From NCBI RefSeq assembly GCF_033473495.1, contig NC_088937.1, forward strand, positions 2,108,001 to 2,172,000: a stretch of 64,000 bases of DNA. The letters run 5' to 3'. Both the position numbers and the translations under genes were made by a program. Positions 55,287 through 64,000 of this stretch are shown one piece after another. The number at the start of each line of letters is the position of its first letter. Position 1 is the stretch's first letter. The notes beneath the pieces are model-generated. The model saw only the letters and a program-made list of their open reading frames with translations, made no database searches and had not been told where the DNA came from. The DNA is from Cercospora beticola (lineage: Eukaryota > Ascomycota > Dothideomycetes > Mycosphaerellales > Mycosphaerellaceae).

Positions 55287-56803
55287 ATGTCTACACCGCA
55301 GCTCGACAACCTGCCCGACGAGGTTAACGAATGCATCAATGTATGCCTCGGCTTGTACGACCTCGTCAATCTCCGCTTAGTGAGCCGGTCCATGCTCACA
55401 AAGACAACCCAAAGGCATCTCGGTTCATTCTTGCGATCCAAACGACTTGACCTGACGAGACCTTCTCTGGAGCTCATGGCTGAAATGACCGCAAAGCATC
55501 GTCTCGGCTGCGTCATCGAGGAGCTCACGCTGGTGGGAGTTGTATACAATACTAAGGCGCTGCAATACCAGATATGGACCGGGAGCAAAGAATTAGTCGG
55601 TGACTGTGACGAATATGGTCATGTTGATGTACCTACAGAGTTTGGCTCGGAGGCCGACCTTGCACGAGCGACTGTGGAACTTGAAGAGCTAAAACGACAG
55701 CGGGCCGATTACGATCAATGGCATGCCGCTGGCAAAGACGTTGCGTTATTGACGGAAATATTCGCCAATCTCGCAGCGAACACCAAACTGCAAGGGCTAG
55801 TTTCCATTGCAACAGATGTGGCTGTCTTCCGCGAGGACTCTAGTGAAGAGAGGCCCCACACGAACGTCTGGGTTGGAGGCTGGTATGGCAAGCCGCTGCA
55901 AGAACTTTCCACACCTTGATGCTCTCGTTAGCTGGTACCAACTTGTCACTACGACACCTGAATCTTTTCCACAATTACTTCTCTGGACACTGTAGCCTAG
56001 AATGTAACGAGCTTAGCTTCTGTGACTGGCAAGCAGACGGCGTCGCGTTTACACTGGCCAGCTTGGAGTCTCTCTCAATCAGCATATCTGATCGAATACT
56101 GCACGAGACCCGGCACGACCGCACAGCAACAGGAGACCCAGTAGAGCTCATAAACGCGGACGAATTCCAAGACTTACTTCCAATTCGCGAGGAGCTCATA
56201 GACCAAGGCTGGGCACCCGAATGCTACACGGGCCTAATCGAACTACTAAACAGCTGCAAACAGCTTCTCCAATTCAATTTCAGACGATGCTTCATACGGA
56301 CCCGCGCACCCGGACTACACGACCACGAAGGCTTCAAATTCTTACAGCACATCAGTTCAAGAGCACCTCTACCAAACTTGCAAATCTGCAGTCTAGGAAA
56401 CTTTGTAGTCTACGAGCGAGATCTTCTCACCTTCCTCAAACATTCACCCCTCCTTCGATCTCTCACACTCCATAATTTCGGATTACAGCACGGAGGTGCA
56501 TGGGACAACGTATTCAAACTTTTCACAGATGAACATACTCTACACTTCGAGGACTTGTATCAAGGAGATCGCCTAATATTATTCGACAATGGGCATGATA
56601 ATACATGTGAAGACTGCCTGGCCGACGGCCTGAATATGGGGCAGAGGACTTACAGACGCGCAACAGGCCAGTCAGACGCCATAACGTGGCACATACCTGA
56701 CCCGTTGCTTTCGAGGCCCCATCACTGCGTCGAGAGGCGGAACGAACAGCAAAGAGACCAGTTTGGCCCACCTGTCTCGTATTATCCTGGATTACATAAT
56801 TGA
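55287..56803 (+). CDS. F-box-like protein
   Basis: The coding potential lies in two frames. An intron at 55843-55892 (50 bp, GTGAAG to CAAG, phase 1) joins 55287-55842 to 55893-56803 in frame and gives 488 residues. The join reads DSTAARTFHTLMLSLAGTNL, which looks natural. The donor and acceptor are weak and I see no good branch site, so a one-base frameshift in a dying gene is the alternative. The N-terminus LDNLPDEVNECINVCLGLYD then LVNLRLVSRSM is a degenerate F-box. The rest has leucine-rich-repeat-like segments (LRHLNLFHNYFSG, LASLESLSISISD, LLRSLTLHNFGLQ). Fungal genomes carry many such F-box/LRR receptors of unknown target. Confidence 0.68.
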
Positions 56804-57466
56804 CAAGGATTCTGTAGTGGTGAGCGCAGGCGAGAGTACCAACAGCTGATCCATAGCCACCTCAGAAATCATACTGTACGCGGTACGCCCACGAACCTGC
56901 ACCGTGAACCGCGCGTCAGCAGATTACATACTCACCTCGATCAACGATCAGTGTGCACTATTTCAAAACCATCACTCATCGTAGAAAGGTACTGTGAAAC
57001 GCCGATGTGGAGTTTTGAGATGATTTCATTTCATTTGTTCCTCCCCACCCGTTCTCTCGCATCGTTCATCTACTCCCCCTCTCATCAATGCTAATGCTCT
57101 GCGCTAGAATGGGAATATGTACACATTATGAATTAGGGAGCCGACTCTCCACCTCTGTCTTGCCTCTTTCTGCCGCTGCTTGGATGTGGCAGGGCACATG
57201 CCTCCTCCTGACCAAGCGGTCGGCCAGCCGCTGGTCTCAATGGTATCTCTGTCCGTTTGTATCGTTGCATGTCACCTGAGCGGTGTTGTATGGTTTGGCG
57301 TGGCCGCACTTCCCGGTCTTGCTTTGGGAGGTTGTTGCAGGCCCTCTCTATACTTCTCGGACGACGCCCCTTCGCACCATGGAACGCCTTGATCGAATAC
57401 CCAAATTCATGATAGGTGAAACGAATCGATTCTTCTATTCCTGTCCTCCAAATGTTCTTCCACTCC
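56804..57466. other. Intergenic, 663 bp
   Basis: It lies between convergent genes. No gene; small ORFs overlap the LCB2 3' end in antisense. Confidence 0.5.
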
Positions 57467-59560
57467 TCAGCGCAATGGCTGCTTAACGTCGGCAACGCCA
57501 CGTGCGATGACATCCTGGACTTTCCATCGTGGTGCAACGACTGCAGGTTGCCCTCCAGCTTCCAGACATGAGCGAACCTCCATCTCCTCCTTGTTGGTCA
57601 AGCCGTCTGGGATAGGCTCCTGGCCACCGGCAACACCAGAGCTAAACTTGAGCTGCAGAACATCGCCAGCCTGGTCACATGCCATCAACAATCGGTCGAG
57701 ATCGTCCTTGGTGTGCGCAGCAGATACACAGAAGCGTGCTCGTGACGAGATGAGAGGTGTAGCAGGGTATCCAACGACGACGATAGCAATCTTTCGCTTC
57801 AGCATCTCGTGCGAGAAGGCTGGGATCTTGGCTGGGTGGTAGAGCAGGAGCGGAATGATAGGCGAGTCGTCGTGGCCGTACACAATGAATCCCAGACGCT
57901 TCAATCCGAGACGCAGGTATCGGGAGTTGAATGCCAATCGTTGCAAGCGCTCCTCTCCCTGACCAGGTGCAAGCTGCCCAGCAATGATCCTCAAACTGGA
58001 GCTGATCTGGGCCAGGACTGCGGGAGTGGGACATTCTCCGTAGATGGTACCAGCATTCGTCACTCGGATCTTGTCAATAATCGCCTTGTCACTGCAAATG
58101 TAGCCTCCATTTGCGCCGAAAGACTTGGTGAATGTGCCCATCAAGATGTCGATTTCCGCGGTGTCAATGCCGAAGTAATCACAGACGCCACGGCCGCGAG
58201 GACCGAGCGCGCCGATCGAGTGTGCCTCGTCGACGTAGAGGTTGAACTTGTACTGTTTCTTCAGTGCCACGAGACCGGGGAGGTTGCACATGGTGCCCTC
58301 CATACTGTATAGACCTTCGACTGCAACCAAGATTTTTCTCCAGGGTCGGTGAGTGCGTGGCTGTCCTTGGGAAATCCGCTCACGAAGGAGACGCTCGAGG
58401 TCGGCCATGTCGTTGTGCTTGAACATATCAATGACGGCACCGCTGAGTCTGGCACCGAATCGGATGGATGAGTGGTTGAGCTGATCGGAGATGAGGAGAC
58501 AGCCTTTGCCAACAAGAGCCGGGAAGATTGTAGCATTGGTCACGAAGCCCATGGAGTAGATTGTGGCCGCCTCCTTGCCCACGAACTCAGCGACTTGCCT
58601 CTCGACATCGACGTGCAGATCAGAGGTGCCGACATCTCCTCTCGGTGAGCAGTAGGAAATGCCGTACTTCTTCAGAATGCGCTCCGCCTCATCGGCACAC
58701 TCTCCTTCCGATTGTGCGAATCCGAGGTAGTTGTAGGATGACATGTTCAGTGTCTGGGTTGTGGTGCCCGTGAGCTTGAATGACAAGTTGTGGTCATCGC
58801 TCGTACGGTCGAGGAGTGTGATGAATCGGCCTGGAACTCCAGTCACTGGCCTTCGGAAGCAATCGTTGATTCGGAGCTGCAGTCGTCGAATGTAGAAGTT
58901 GTCAAAATCGCTGTTGAGCGGGGCGTATCCGTCGTGCTCCCTCAGCTGCTTGTATTGGTCTGGCTTGAATCGCTTGCCAAAAAAGTCCCGCACGTGTCCG
59001 AAGATGATCAAGATCAAGTATGAAATGTATGTCGTGATCAGGAAGTAGTACGGAGGCTCATCCTCGATGGGCTCAGGGAACTCGGTCCCGACGAATCTCG
59101 AGGAGTACAAGTGCTGTTTTGACCCCAGCGGACCGAATGCCGCGTGCTGTCGCGCAATGCGTCGTGCTTCTGCAGGCGTTGGTGGCTGGAACAGTGTGAG
59201 AGGCTTTGGCAGATCCTCCATCTTGCTCTTCTCCCCCGTTGCCGTTGTCAAGTTGATAGTGGGCAGACTGAGTGTGGGTATTTGAGGGCTCGGTGGCCTG
59301 AACTGCACCACGTGCGGTGGCTTGAGCTGGTCCTGCGGTACTGCTGGCGCGGACGCAGTCTGTGTTCTCGCGTTCTTGGGCGATGTGGTGAAAGGAAGAG
59401 AGAATTTGGGGCGTACGAAGCGGATGCCGCCAGTCTTCGTGGGTGGGTTCGTGGTGGTCGTGTCGCGGGTTTCCAGACGGATGGGTTCCTTCTCAGAAAG
59501 GACCGTCTCGGTGAGGGTGGGCGAGGAAGCAAAAGGCTTGATGGCGCGTATGGCAGGCAT
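57467..59560 (-). CDS. LCB2: Serine palmitoyltransferase subunit 2
   Basis: PLP-binding catalytic subunit of serine palmitoyltransferase, which condenses serine and palmitoyl-CoA to 3-ketodihydrosphingosine, the first step of sphingolipid synthesis, at the ER with Lcb1. Intronless, 697 residues, about 130 longer than yeast Lcb2 because of a Pro/Thr-rich N-terminal extension. The membrane segment is PPYYFLITTYISYLILIIFG. Conserved landmarks are YNYLGFAQSEGEC, CSPRGDVGTSDLHVDVER, LISDQLNHSSIRFGARLSGA, VAVEGLYSMEGTMCNLPGLV, YVDEAHSIGALGPRGRGVCD and GTFTKSFGANGGY, whose Lys479 forms the PLP Schiff base. All active-site features are present, so it should be functional. Confidence 0.96.
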   Translation of the reverse strand: MPAIRAIKPFASSPTLTETVLSEKEPIRLETRDTTTTNPPTKTGGIRFVRPKFSLPFTTSPKNARTQTASAPAVPQDQLKPPHVVQFRPPSPQIPTLSLPTINLTTATGEKSKMEDLPKPLTLFQPPTPAEARRIARQHAAFGPLGSKQHLYSSRFVGTEFPEPIEDEPPYYFLITTYISYLILIIFGHVRDFFGKRFKPDQYKQLREHDGYAPLNSDFDNFYIRRLQLRINDCFRRPVTGVPGRFITLLDRTSDDHNLSFKLTGTTTQTLNMSSYNYLGFAQSEGECADEAERILKKYGISYCSPRGDVGTSDLHVDVERQVAEFVGKEAATIYSMGFVTNATIFPALVGKGCLLISDQLNHSSIRFGARLSGAVIDMFKHNDMADLERLLRERISQGQPRTHRPWRKILVAVEGLYSMEGTMCNLPGLVALKKQYKFNLYVDEAHSIGALGPRGRGVCDYFGIDTAEIDILMGTFTKSFGANGGYICSDKAIIDKIRVTNAGTIYGECPTPAVLAQISSSLRIIAGQLAPGQGEERLQRLAFNSRYLRLGLKRLGFIVYGHDDSPIIPLLLYHPAKIPAFSHEMLKRKIAIVVVGYPATPLISSRARFCVSAAHTKDDLDRLLMACDQAGDVLQLKFSSGVAGGQEPIPDGLTNKEEMEVRSCLEAGGQPAVVAPRWKVQDVIARGVADVKQPLR

Positions 59561-61384
59561 TGCGTCTGTTGGGGGGAATTATGATTAGTTGGAGAATTCT
59601 ATGGGCGCACGCTCGTGCTGTAGAATGTGGTGGCGGACACGCCGCAGTCCAGCAATGGCGGCGAGCGGTGTCCTGGTGGGCGAGAGGTGGTTGTGGCGCG
59701 TATGTAGGTTGTTCGCAGGACTCGTGGTTGTATACTAGCGGCGCGCGAGATGGAGTGGCAAGGAGCGAACGGTGTGAGGGCCAAGTGCCAACAGCAGGAG
59801 TCGCGTGGGTAGTTCTAGTCCAAAGGGAACGTGCAGTCGTCGGAGGGAGTGTGGTAGTCGCGCAGCAGAGTGAAGGAACGTCACTGCTGACCGACGCAAG
59901 AAATCAGGACGGTGCCAATGTCTCCTGGGTTGTCGTGTGCGTTGCGGTGATGTCAAAGACTGTTTCACGCAGGTCCGCGCAAGGTCGTTCCTGACGCTTT
60001 GCGTGCCAAGCGTGGTCGGCGAAGTCTCGCCGCTGCGTATCGAAGATGGCGATCGCAATGTGTTGGCCAGCGCGCGCTCTCTCTGCTGCCTCACGGAGTC
60101 CAGGTTGTCGTGGTGTATGCTGCCGCAGACTCGGACGCGGCGATCGGGGCAGTCAGATTATATGCACTCACCTCGATGTTTGTCCTACGCCGTCATTCCG
60201 TGCGATCCGCAGCCTGGCAGCTCCTCCGAATCCGTCTGCAGCAATGCCTGCGCCTCAGCTGCCGTCGTCTGCCGCGCCCGTCTTCACGCTTCTGATCACG
60301 ACGATGCTGTTCTCGCCCTGCTCCAACAACAACCAACCAGCCCAGATGCCCTGCTGTCGACGCTGGTCTCAATGACGCACTAGAGCTGCCTGGCACCAAG
60401 CTTTCCAATGCCGAACCCAAATCGCGTGGTCGAGTGTCGCGAAGCTGGAGTGTCGTGTGCCGGCTGTATCGGCGATGCCGTGCTGCGAGATGACCACCAC
60501 GATGAATGACCGCACAAGTGTAAGAGAAGTGTAGCAGGGTGAATGTGATAATATTCAAGGAGAGCGATGGCGGGCCTTTTGCGACTGCTCGCCACGCCCC
60601 ATTCTTCTCTAGCTGAACTAATCGACCATTGCCCAACGGGAGCCGGATCGGTGTGCTTGCCGTCACTGTAATTTCCCATATTGATTAGGGGACCACAAGC
60701 GCCCCAGCCAACGGATCGCTGCGCACTGCTGAACTTCACCTCCCAGGGGCGCTCTTCTGGCGTGTGCTTCCTGTGCTCTCAGACGGCCGTAGCAACCGTC
60801 CGGTAGGGCGTGACAGTTATGCAGCGCGGCAACCGCTTTTGTGCACCTTCGATTCCAGATCGCAATCGCAATTCTGAACGACCTCTGGCGTTGGGACTAG
60901 CATCTCAAGTCTCGCCGACTGGCCGACCTCCGAGTCTCCCGACTTTCTGATCTCGGTTCGGTTTGCAACTGCCATTCCGCTCTGTTCTCGTACTCGCACC
61001 GCATCAAAACCGAAGGCAGAATATTTGCAAACGTCGAAATTTCGCTGCCGTGTTATGGAGTCCGATGTCGATTCTTGCGCCACACCGCATGCTATGCTAC
61101 ACTTCTGCATATGCCTCCCACGCTCTCTCCAGTGCCAACACGTACTCGTGTCGTGCAGCCTTCTCCTTCCTCCATCCTCGTGGCACGTCAGCCATATGCT
61201 GCCGCGTGCACACCGCACTGTACGAGCTCGACTGCGGCGGGACCTTGCAGGCACTGTGTAACTGGCGCAGCTTCGTTGCGCAGCACAGCTTTACTGTCGT
61301 GCGAAGGTCCCAGCTGTGGCTGAGCAGAGAGACGCGTGCAGGCTTGATTCTCAGGTGACATGCTTCATACCAAGGAGCATCTTT
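59561..61384. other. Gene-poor stretch, 1.8 kb
   Basis: It lies upstream of LCB2 and downstream of ALB1. ORFs on both strands (for example 60193-60666 and 60380-60739 minus, 60963-61358 plus) show no domain and no sensible composition. It probably contains the LCB2 promoter and a long leader. Confidence 0.5.
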
Positions 61385-61979
61385 TCACGTAATCTCGTCA
61401 AAGTCCTCTGTTTGCGCATGCATCGACGCCCACCCAGGTGCTCCCTCAGGCACTGTGGGCTGTTCTGTCACGACCGGCACTTGAGTATCTGGCATGGCCT
61501 CGTCTCCAACTGCTTGCGCAGCCGCCCCAGCCTTTGTGGGCTTCGCTGCCTTTTTCGTCTCGTCTTGAGCTTGCTTCACCGCCTCCGCTTGCTCGTTCAG
61601 TTCCTCCCATTGTCTCGCACGAGTCTGCGTCCTCGCACTTCTCCTTTTGCTGTCAGCCACCTTTTTCTCATGCTTGCCGCTGATTGCATCTGCCTTCTCC
61701 AATGCCTTCTCTTGCCGCTTCCTCTGCGCCGTAGTCAATTGCTTCTTTTTCTGCTTCTTCTGGATCCCAGCATTCTGCGCATTATGTAGCCATGGTTTGT
61801 ATTCTTTCTCTTCCTTTGGCGGCTTGATCGCCTCGAGATCTTTGCGTGGAGGCTCAGCACCACGGCGAGCGGCGCGAGAATGGACAGAAACGCCTTGAAG
61901 AGAATTAGATCATAGCAAACCAGAAAAACATGGCACCTCGCCACATACCCTTCTTCTTGACCTTTGGCACTTTCGCCAT
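61385..61979 (-). CDS. ALB1: Ribosome biogenesis protein Alb1
   Basis: Shuttling pre-60S factor that works with Arx1 in late maturation and export of the large ribosomal subunit. Exons 61979-61949 (31 bp) and 61893-61385, intron 55 bp (GTATGT to TCAAG, branch CTAAT, phase 1), encode 179 residues. The N-terminal motif across the junction, MAKVPKVKKKG then VSVHSRAARRGAEPP, is the Alb1 family signature. A Lys-rich central region (KKQKKKQLTTAQRKRQEKAL) probably serves as nuclear signal and RNA contact. The C-terminus is acidic (SMHAQTEDFDEIT). It is small and basic, as the family expects, and divergent from the ubiquitin protease gene 232 bp away. Confidence 0.88.
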
Positions 61980-62211
61980 CGCTAAGGCCTCGCACAGTGC
62001 AAAATGTGCTGGGCGTGGGAGCTTGGACGTGGTGGTCAAAGAAATCCGCAGCTGCTATCGATTAGACGCCAAGACCTGCATGTGATTGACCAACGTCGTT
62101 CCTTCTATTCGCGAGACACTTGTTCACGAGCTCAACATCTTCAAGTCAAACACACCCCAGAATCACCCGTTTGCTGGACATCTCAGATGCCTCACGTCGA
62201 TAGCGTACGAT

Positions 62212-64000
62212 ATGGACGACCGCTACCACTACCACCGCCGTGAACCGCACTACGACGACGTCCCACGTCCCACGGCAGCATCGTACTTCGTCTGGACTAT
62301 TCTTGCCTTAGTTGGCCTCAATTACGCCATACAGCATTTTGACTTTGCCATCTTGAGGCCGCATGAGCTTCTCTGGAATGCGATTGTCTATGTCATACCG
62401 GCACGACTGCTATTGGATGCCGCACGCCGACAAGAGCTGGTAGCGAATGACATGATTTCGCAAACTCATGCTGCTAAAAGCGAAGCACTGCGAAAAATGT
62501 TAGGCATCGGAAGTAACGCAATCCTGCAGAAGCTGCCCGCTGGAGACGCGATAGGACTGGGAGGCGTATCTAGAAGGCTGAGCATGGCTGCCGGAATGCA
62601 ACCCGCGCGCTCGAATGCGCCGTCTGGCTTGGGGAACTGGGATAACAGTTGCTATCAGAACAGCGTACTTCAAGCGCTGGCGAGTCTAGAGGGGGTTTTG
62701 AGAGAGTGGCTGAGGAGAGCTGAGCCGGAGGACAGTGACGCCAGCGCGAGCACAAATACCGCATTACAGGAGATGATTGCGAAATTGCGAGATCCTGAAA
62801 ATAACGGAAAGCATATCTGGACACCTGCGAAGCTGAAAAATATGAGCAGCTGGCAGCAACAAGACGCACAGGAGTATTTCTCAAAGGTCATGGACGAGTT
62901 GGACAAAGAGGCGAAGAAGGCATTTGCGCAAAGGCAAGAGAAGCCTGCGGGTCTAGAAGCGATCCTGGAGAGGGACCAAAAGGGGAAAGAGCAGGAAAGT
63001 GCAGAGGCTGCAGCACAAGCGATGGACATGCGAAATCCACTGGAAGGACTGACAGCCCAGCGAGTGTCATGCACAAGGTGTGGGTTCTCAGAAGGATATT
63101 CCATGATCCCTTTCAACTGCCTTACGGTGCCTTTGGGGAACTCTTTCCATTATGACCTCGAAGATTGTCTGACGGACTACACGAGGAGCGAGGACATTGA
63201 GGGCGTGGAGTGTCGAAGTTGTACGCTCGTACAAGCCGCTGAGAAACTACGAAAAATGCTACCCAAACCTGCCAAGGTGGATTGCGCCGAGGAGTCAACG
63301 AAGCATGCGGAGGAAAATGTCATGCAGCTACCACCCGAGCTTCGGGCTCAAATTGCCCAACGGTTGCAGGCAATCGAGAAAGCGCTTGACGAGGACGACT
63401 TTTCGGACAAGACGCTCAAACAAGACTGCCAGATCAGCTCGAAGTCCTACGCAAGTACAATCAAGAGACGGGAGGCAATCATCGGACGTGCGCCACAGGC
63501 ACTGGTCATACATATCAATCGGAGTGTCTTCGATGAAAGGACAGGAATGCAACGCAAGAACTATGCGCAAGTGCAGTATCCACGATTCTTAGACTTACGA
63601 CCGTGGCTCCTCGAATCTGAGTGCTCGCCGGCTACATACAGACTGAGCGCGGTTGTACAGCATTATGGGCGTCATGAGAACGGTCACTATATTTGTTACC
63701 GAAAACACCCTGGTGTCCCGCCATTGACTGATGATGAACCTGATGCCGAGCCGTGTCAGCAAAACGACGAAAAGGAGCGATGGTGGCGACTAAGTGACGA
63801 AGACGTCAATCCCGTAACAGAGGAGGAGGCGCTTGACCAGGGCGGCGCATTCATGCTCTTTTATGAGCGCATCGACGAGGGATTACCTGCGATACAGAGC
63901 CAAGACCTTACCGACGCCGCAGCTGTGCCCTTACCTCCTGACGAGGCGACCGATTGGGACGACATGATTAGTACACAGCCTCCAACTGCTACACCTTCAC
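62212..64000 (+). CDS. Ubiquitin-specific protease, Ubp1-like (runs off window)
   Basis: Deubiquitinating cysteine protease. Open from the ATG at 62212 to the window edge, 596 codons without a stop or an obvious intron; the 3' end is missing. An N-terminal membrane segment (SYFVWTILALVGLNYAIQHF) marks it as a membrane-anchored USP, like yeast Ubp1 or mammalian USP30. The Cys box is GLGNWDNSCYQNSVLQALAS with nucleophile Cys147. A zinc-ribbon-like cysteine set is split as CTRCGFSEGYS and CRSC. The His box is YGRHENGHYICYRKHP with His492, followed by WWRLSDEDVNPV. The canonical GNTC of the Cys box is DNSC here. All catalytic residues visible so far are intact. Confidence 0.92.
   Translation, partial: MDDRYHYHRREPHYDDVPRPTAASYFVWTILALVGLNYAIQHFDFAILRPHELLWNAIVYVIPARLLLDAARRQELVANDMISQTHAAKSEALRKMLGIGSNAILQKLPAGDAIGLGGVSRRLSMAAGMQPARSNAPSGLGNWDNSCYQNSVLQALASLEGVLREWLRRAEPEDSDASASTNTALQEMIAKLRDPENNGKHIWTPAKLKNMSSWQQQDAQEYFSKVMDELDKEAKKAFAQRQEKPAGLEAILERDQKGKEQESAEAAAQAMDMRNPLEGLTAQRVSCTRCGFSEGYSMIPFNCLTVPLGNSFHYDLEDCLTDYTRSEDIEGVECRSCTLVQAAEKLRKMLPKPAKVDCAEESTKHAEENVMQLPPELRAQIAQRLQAIEKALDEDDFSDKTLKQDCQISSKSYASTIKRREAIIGRAPQALVIHINRSVFDERTGMQRKNYAQVQYPRFLDLRPWLLESECSPATYRLSAVVQHYGRHENGHYICYRKHPGVPPLTDDEPDAEPCQQNDEKERWWRLSDEDVNPVTEEEALDQGGAFMLFYERIDEGLPAIQSQDLTDAAAVPLPPDEATDWDDMISTQPPTATPS

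Overview
This 64 kb window comes from the nuclear genome of a filamentous ascomycete (Pezizomycotina). A dothideomycete is my best guess, but no marker here proves the class. The evidence is monocistronic genes on both strands separated by 0.1-1.8 kb; many short introns (about 40-100 bp, almost all GT-AG, often with CTRAY-like branch sites 10-25 bases before the acceptor); and families typical of filamentous ascomycetes, namely HET domain, DUF6604, bZIP-DUF3425 and Zn2Cys6 factors. I joined exons by hand. Nearly every model given is divisible by three and keeps one frame across all junctions. I saw no rRNA, tRNA, CRISPR array or intact transposon.

Layout. 0-8 kb: a small hypothetical gene with an unresolved 5' end, a short-chain dehydrogenase and a 1103-aa DUF6604 protein. 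8-20 kb: signalling and defence-like architectures. These are a J-domain/HET fusion, a nine-exon CorA-like membrane protein, an 852-aa protein combining a PfkB-like fold, a P-loop and a C-terminal RyR domain, and a coiled-coil/Zn2Cys6/CCCH protein. 20-31.5 kb: an accessory metabolic stretch with a MetE-like methyltransferase, a divergent pair of aldoxime dehydratase and nitrilase (aldoxime to nitrile to acid), two bZIP-DUF3425 regulators, a small membrane protein, an aldo-keto reductase broken by one in-frame stop codon, and an NTF2-like protein.

31.5-47 kb: a tubby-like/LURP-type protein, two unrecognised proteins, a PHD-finger protein, an MFS transporter with a GC-AG intron, prefoldin subunit 4 and an intracellular LysM protein with PPAY motifs. 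47-64 kb: mostly conserved housekeeping genes. These are sphinganine C4-hydroxylase (SUR2), an F-box/RCC1 protein, an SDR-fold protein that has lost its YxxxK residues, an IRS4-like EH-domain protein, an F-box-like protein, serine palmitoyltransferase subunit 2 (LCB2), ribosome-biogenesis factor ALB1 and the 5' part of a membrane-anchored ubiquitin protease like yeast Ubp1.

The clearest functional links are the aldoxime dehydratase-nitrilase pair, with candidate regulators nearby, and the two long-chain-base synthesis genes SUR2 and LCB2 about 9 kb apart. The most unusual single proteins are the J-HET fusion and the PfkB-like/P-loop/RyR protein.
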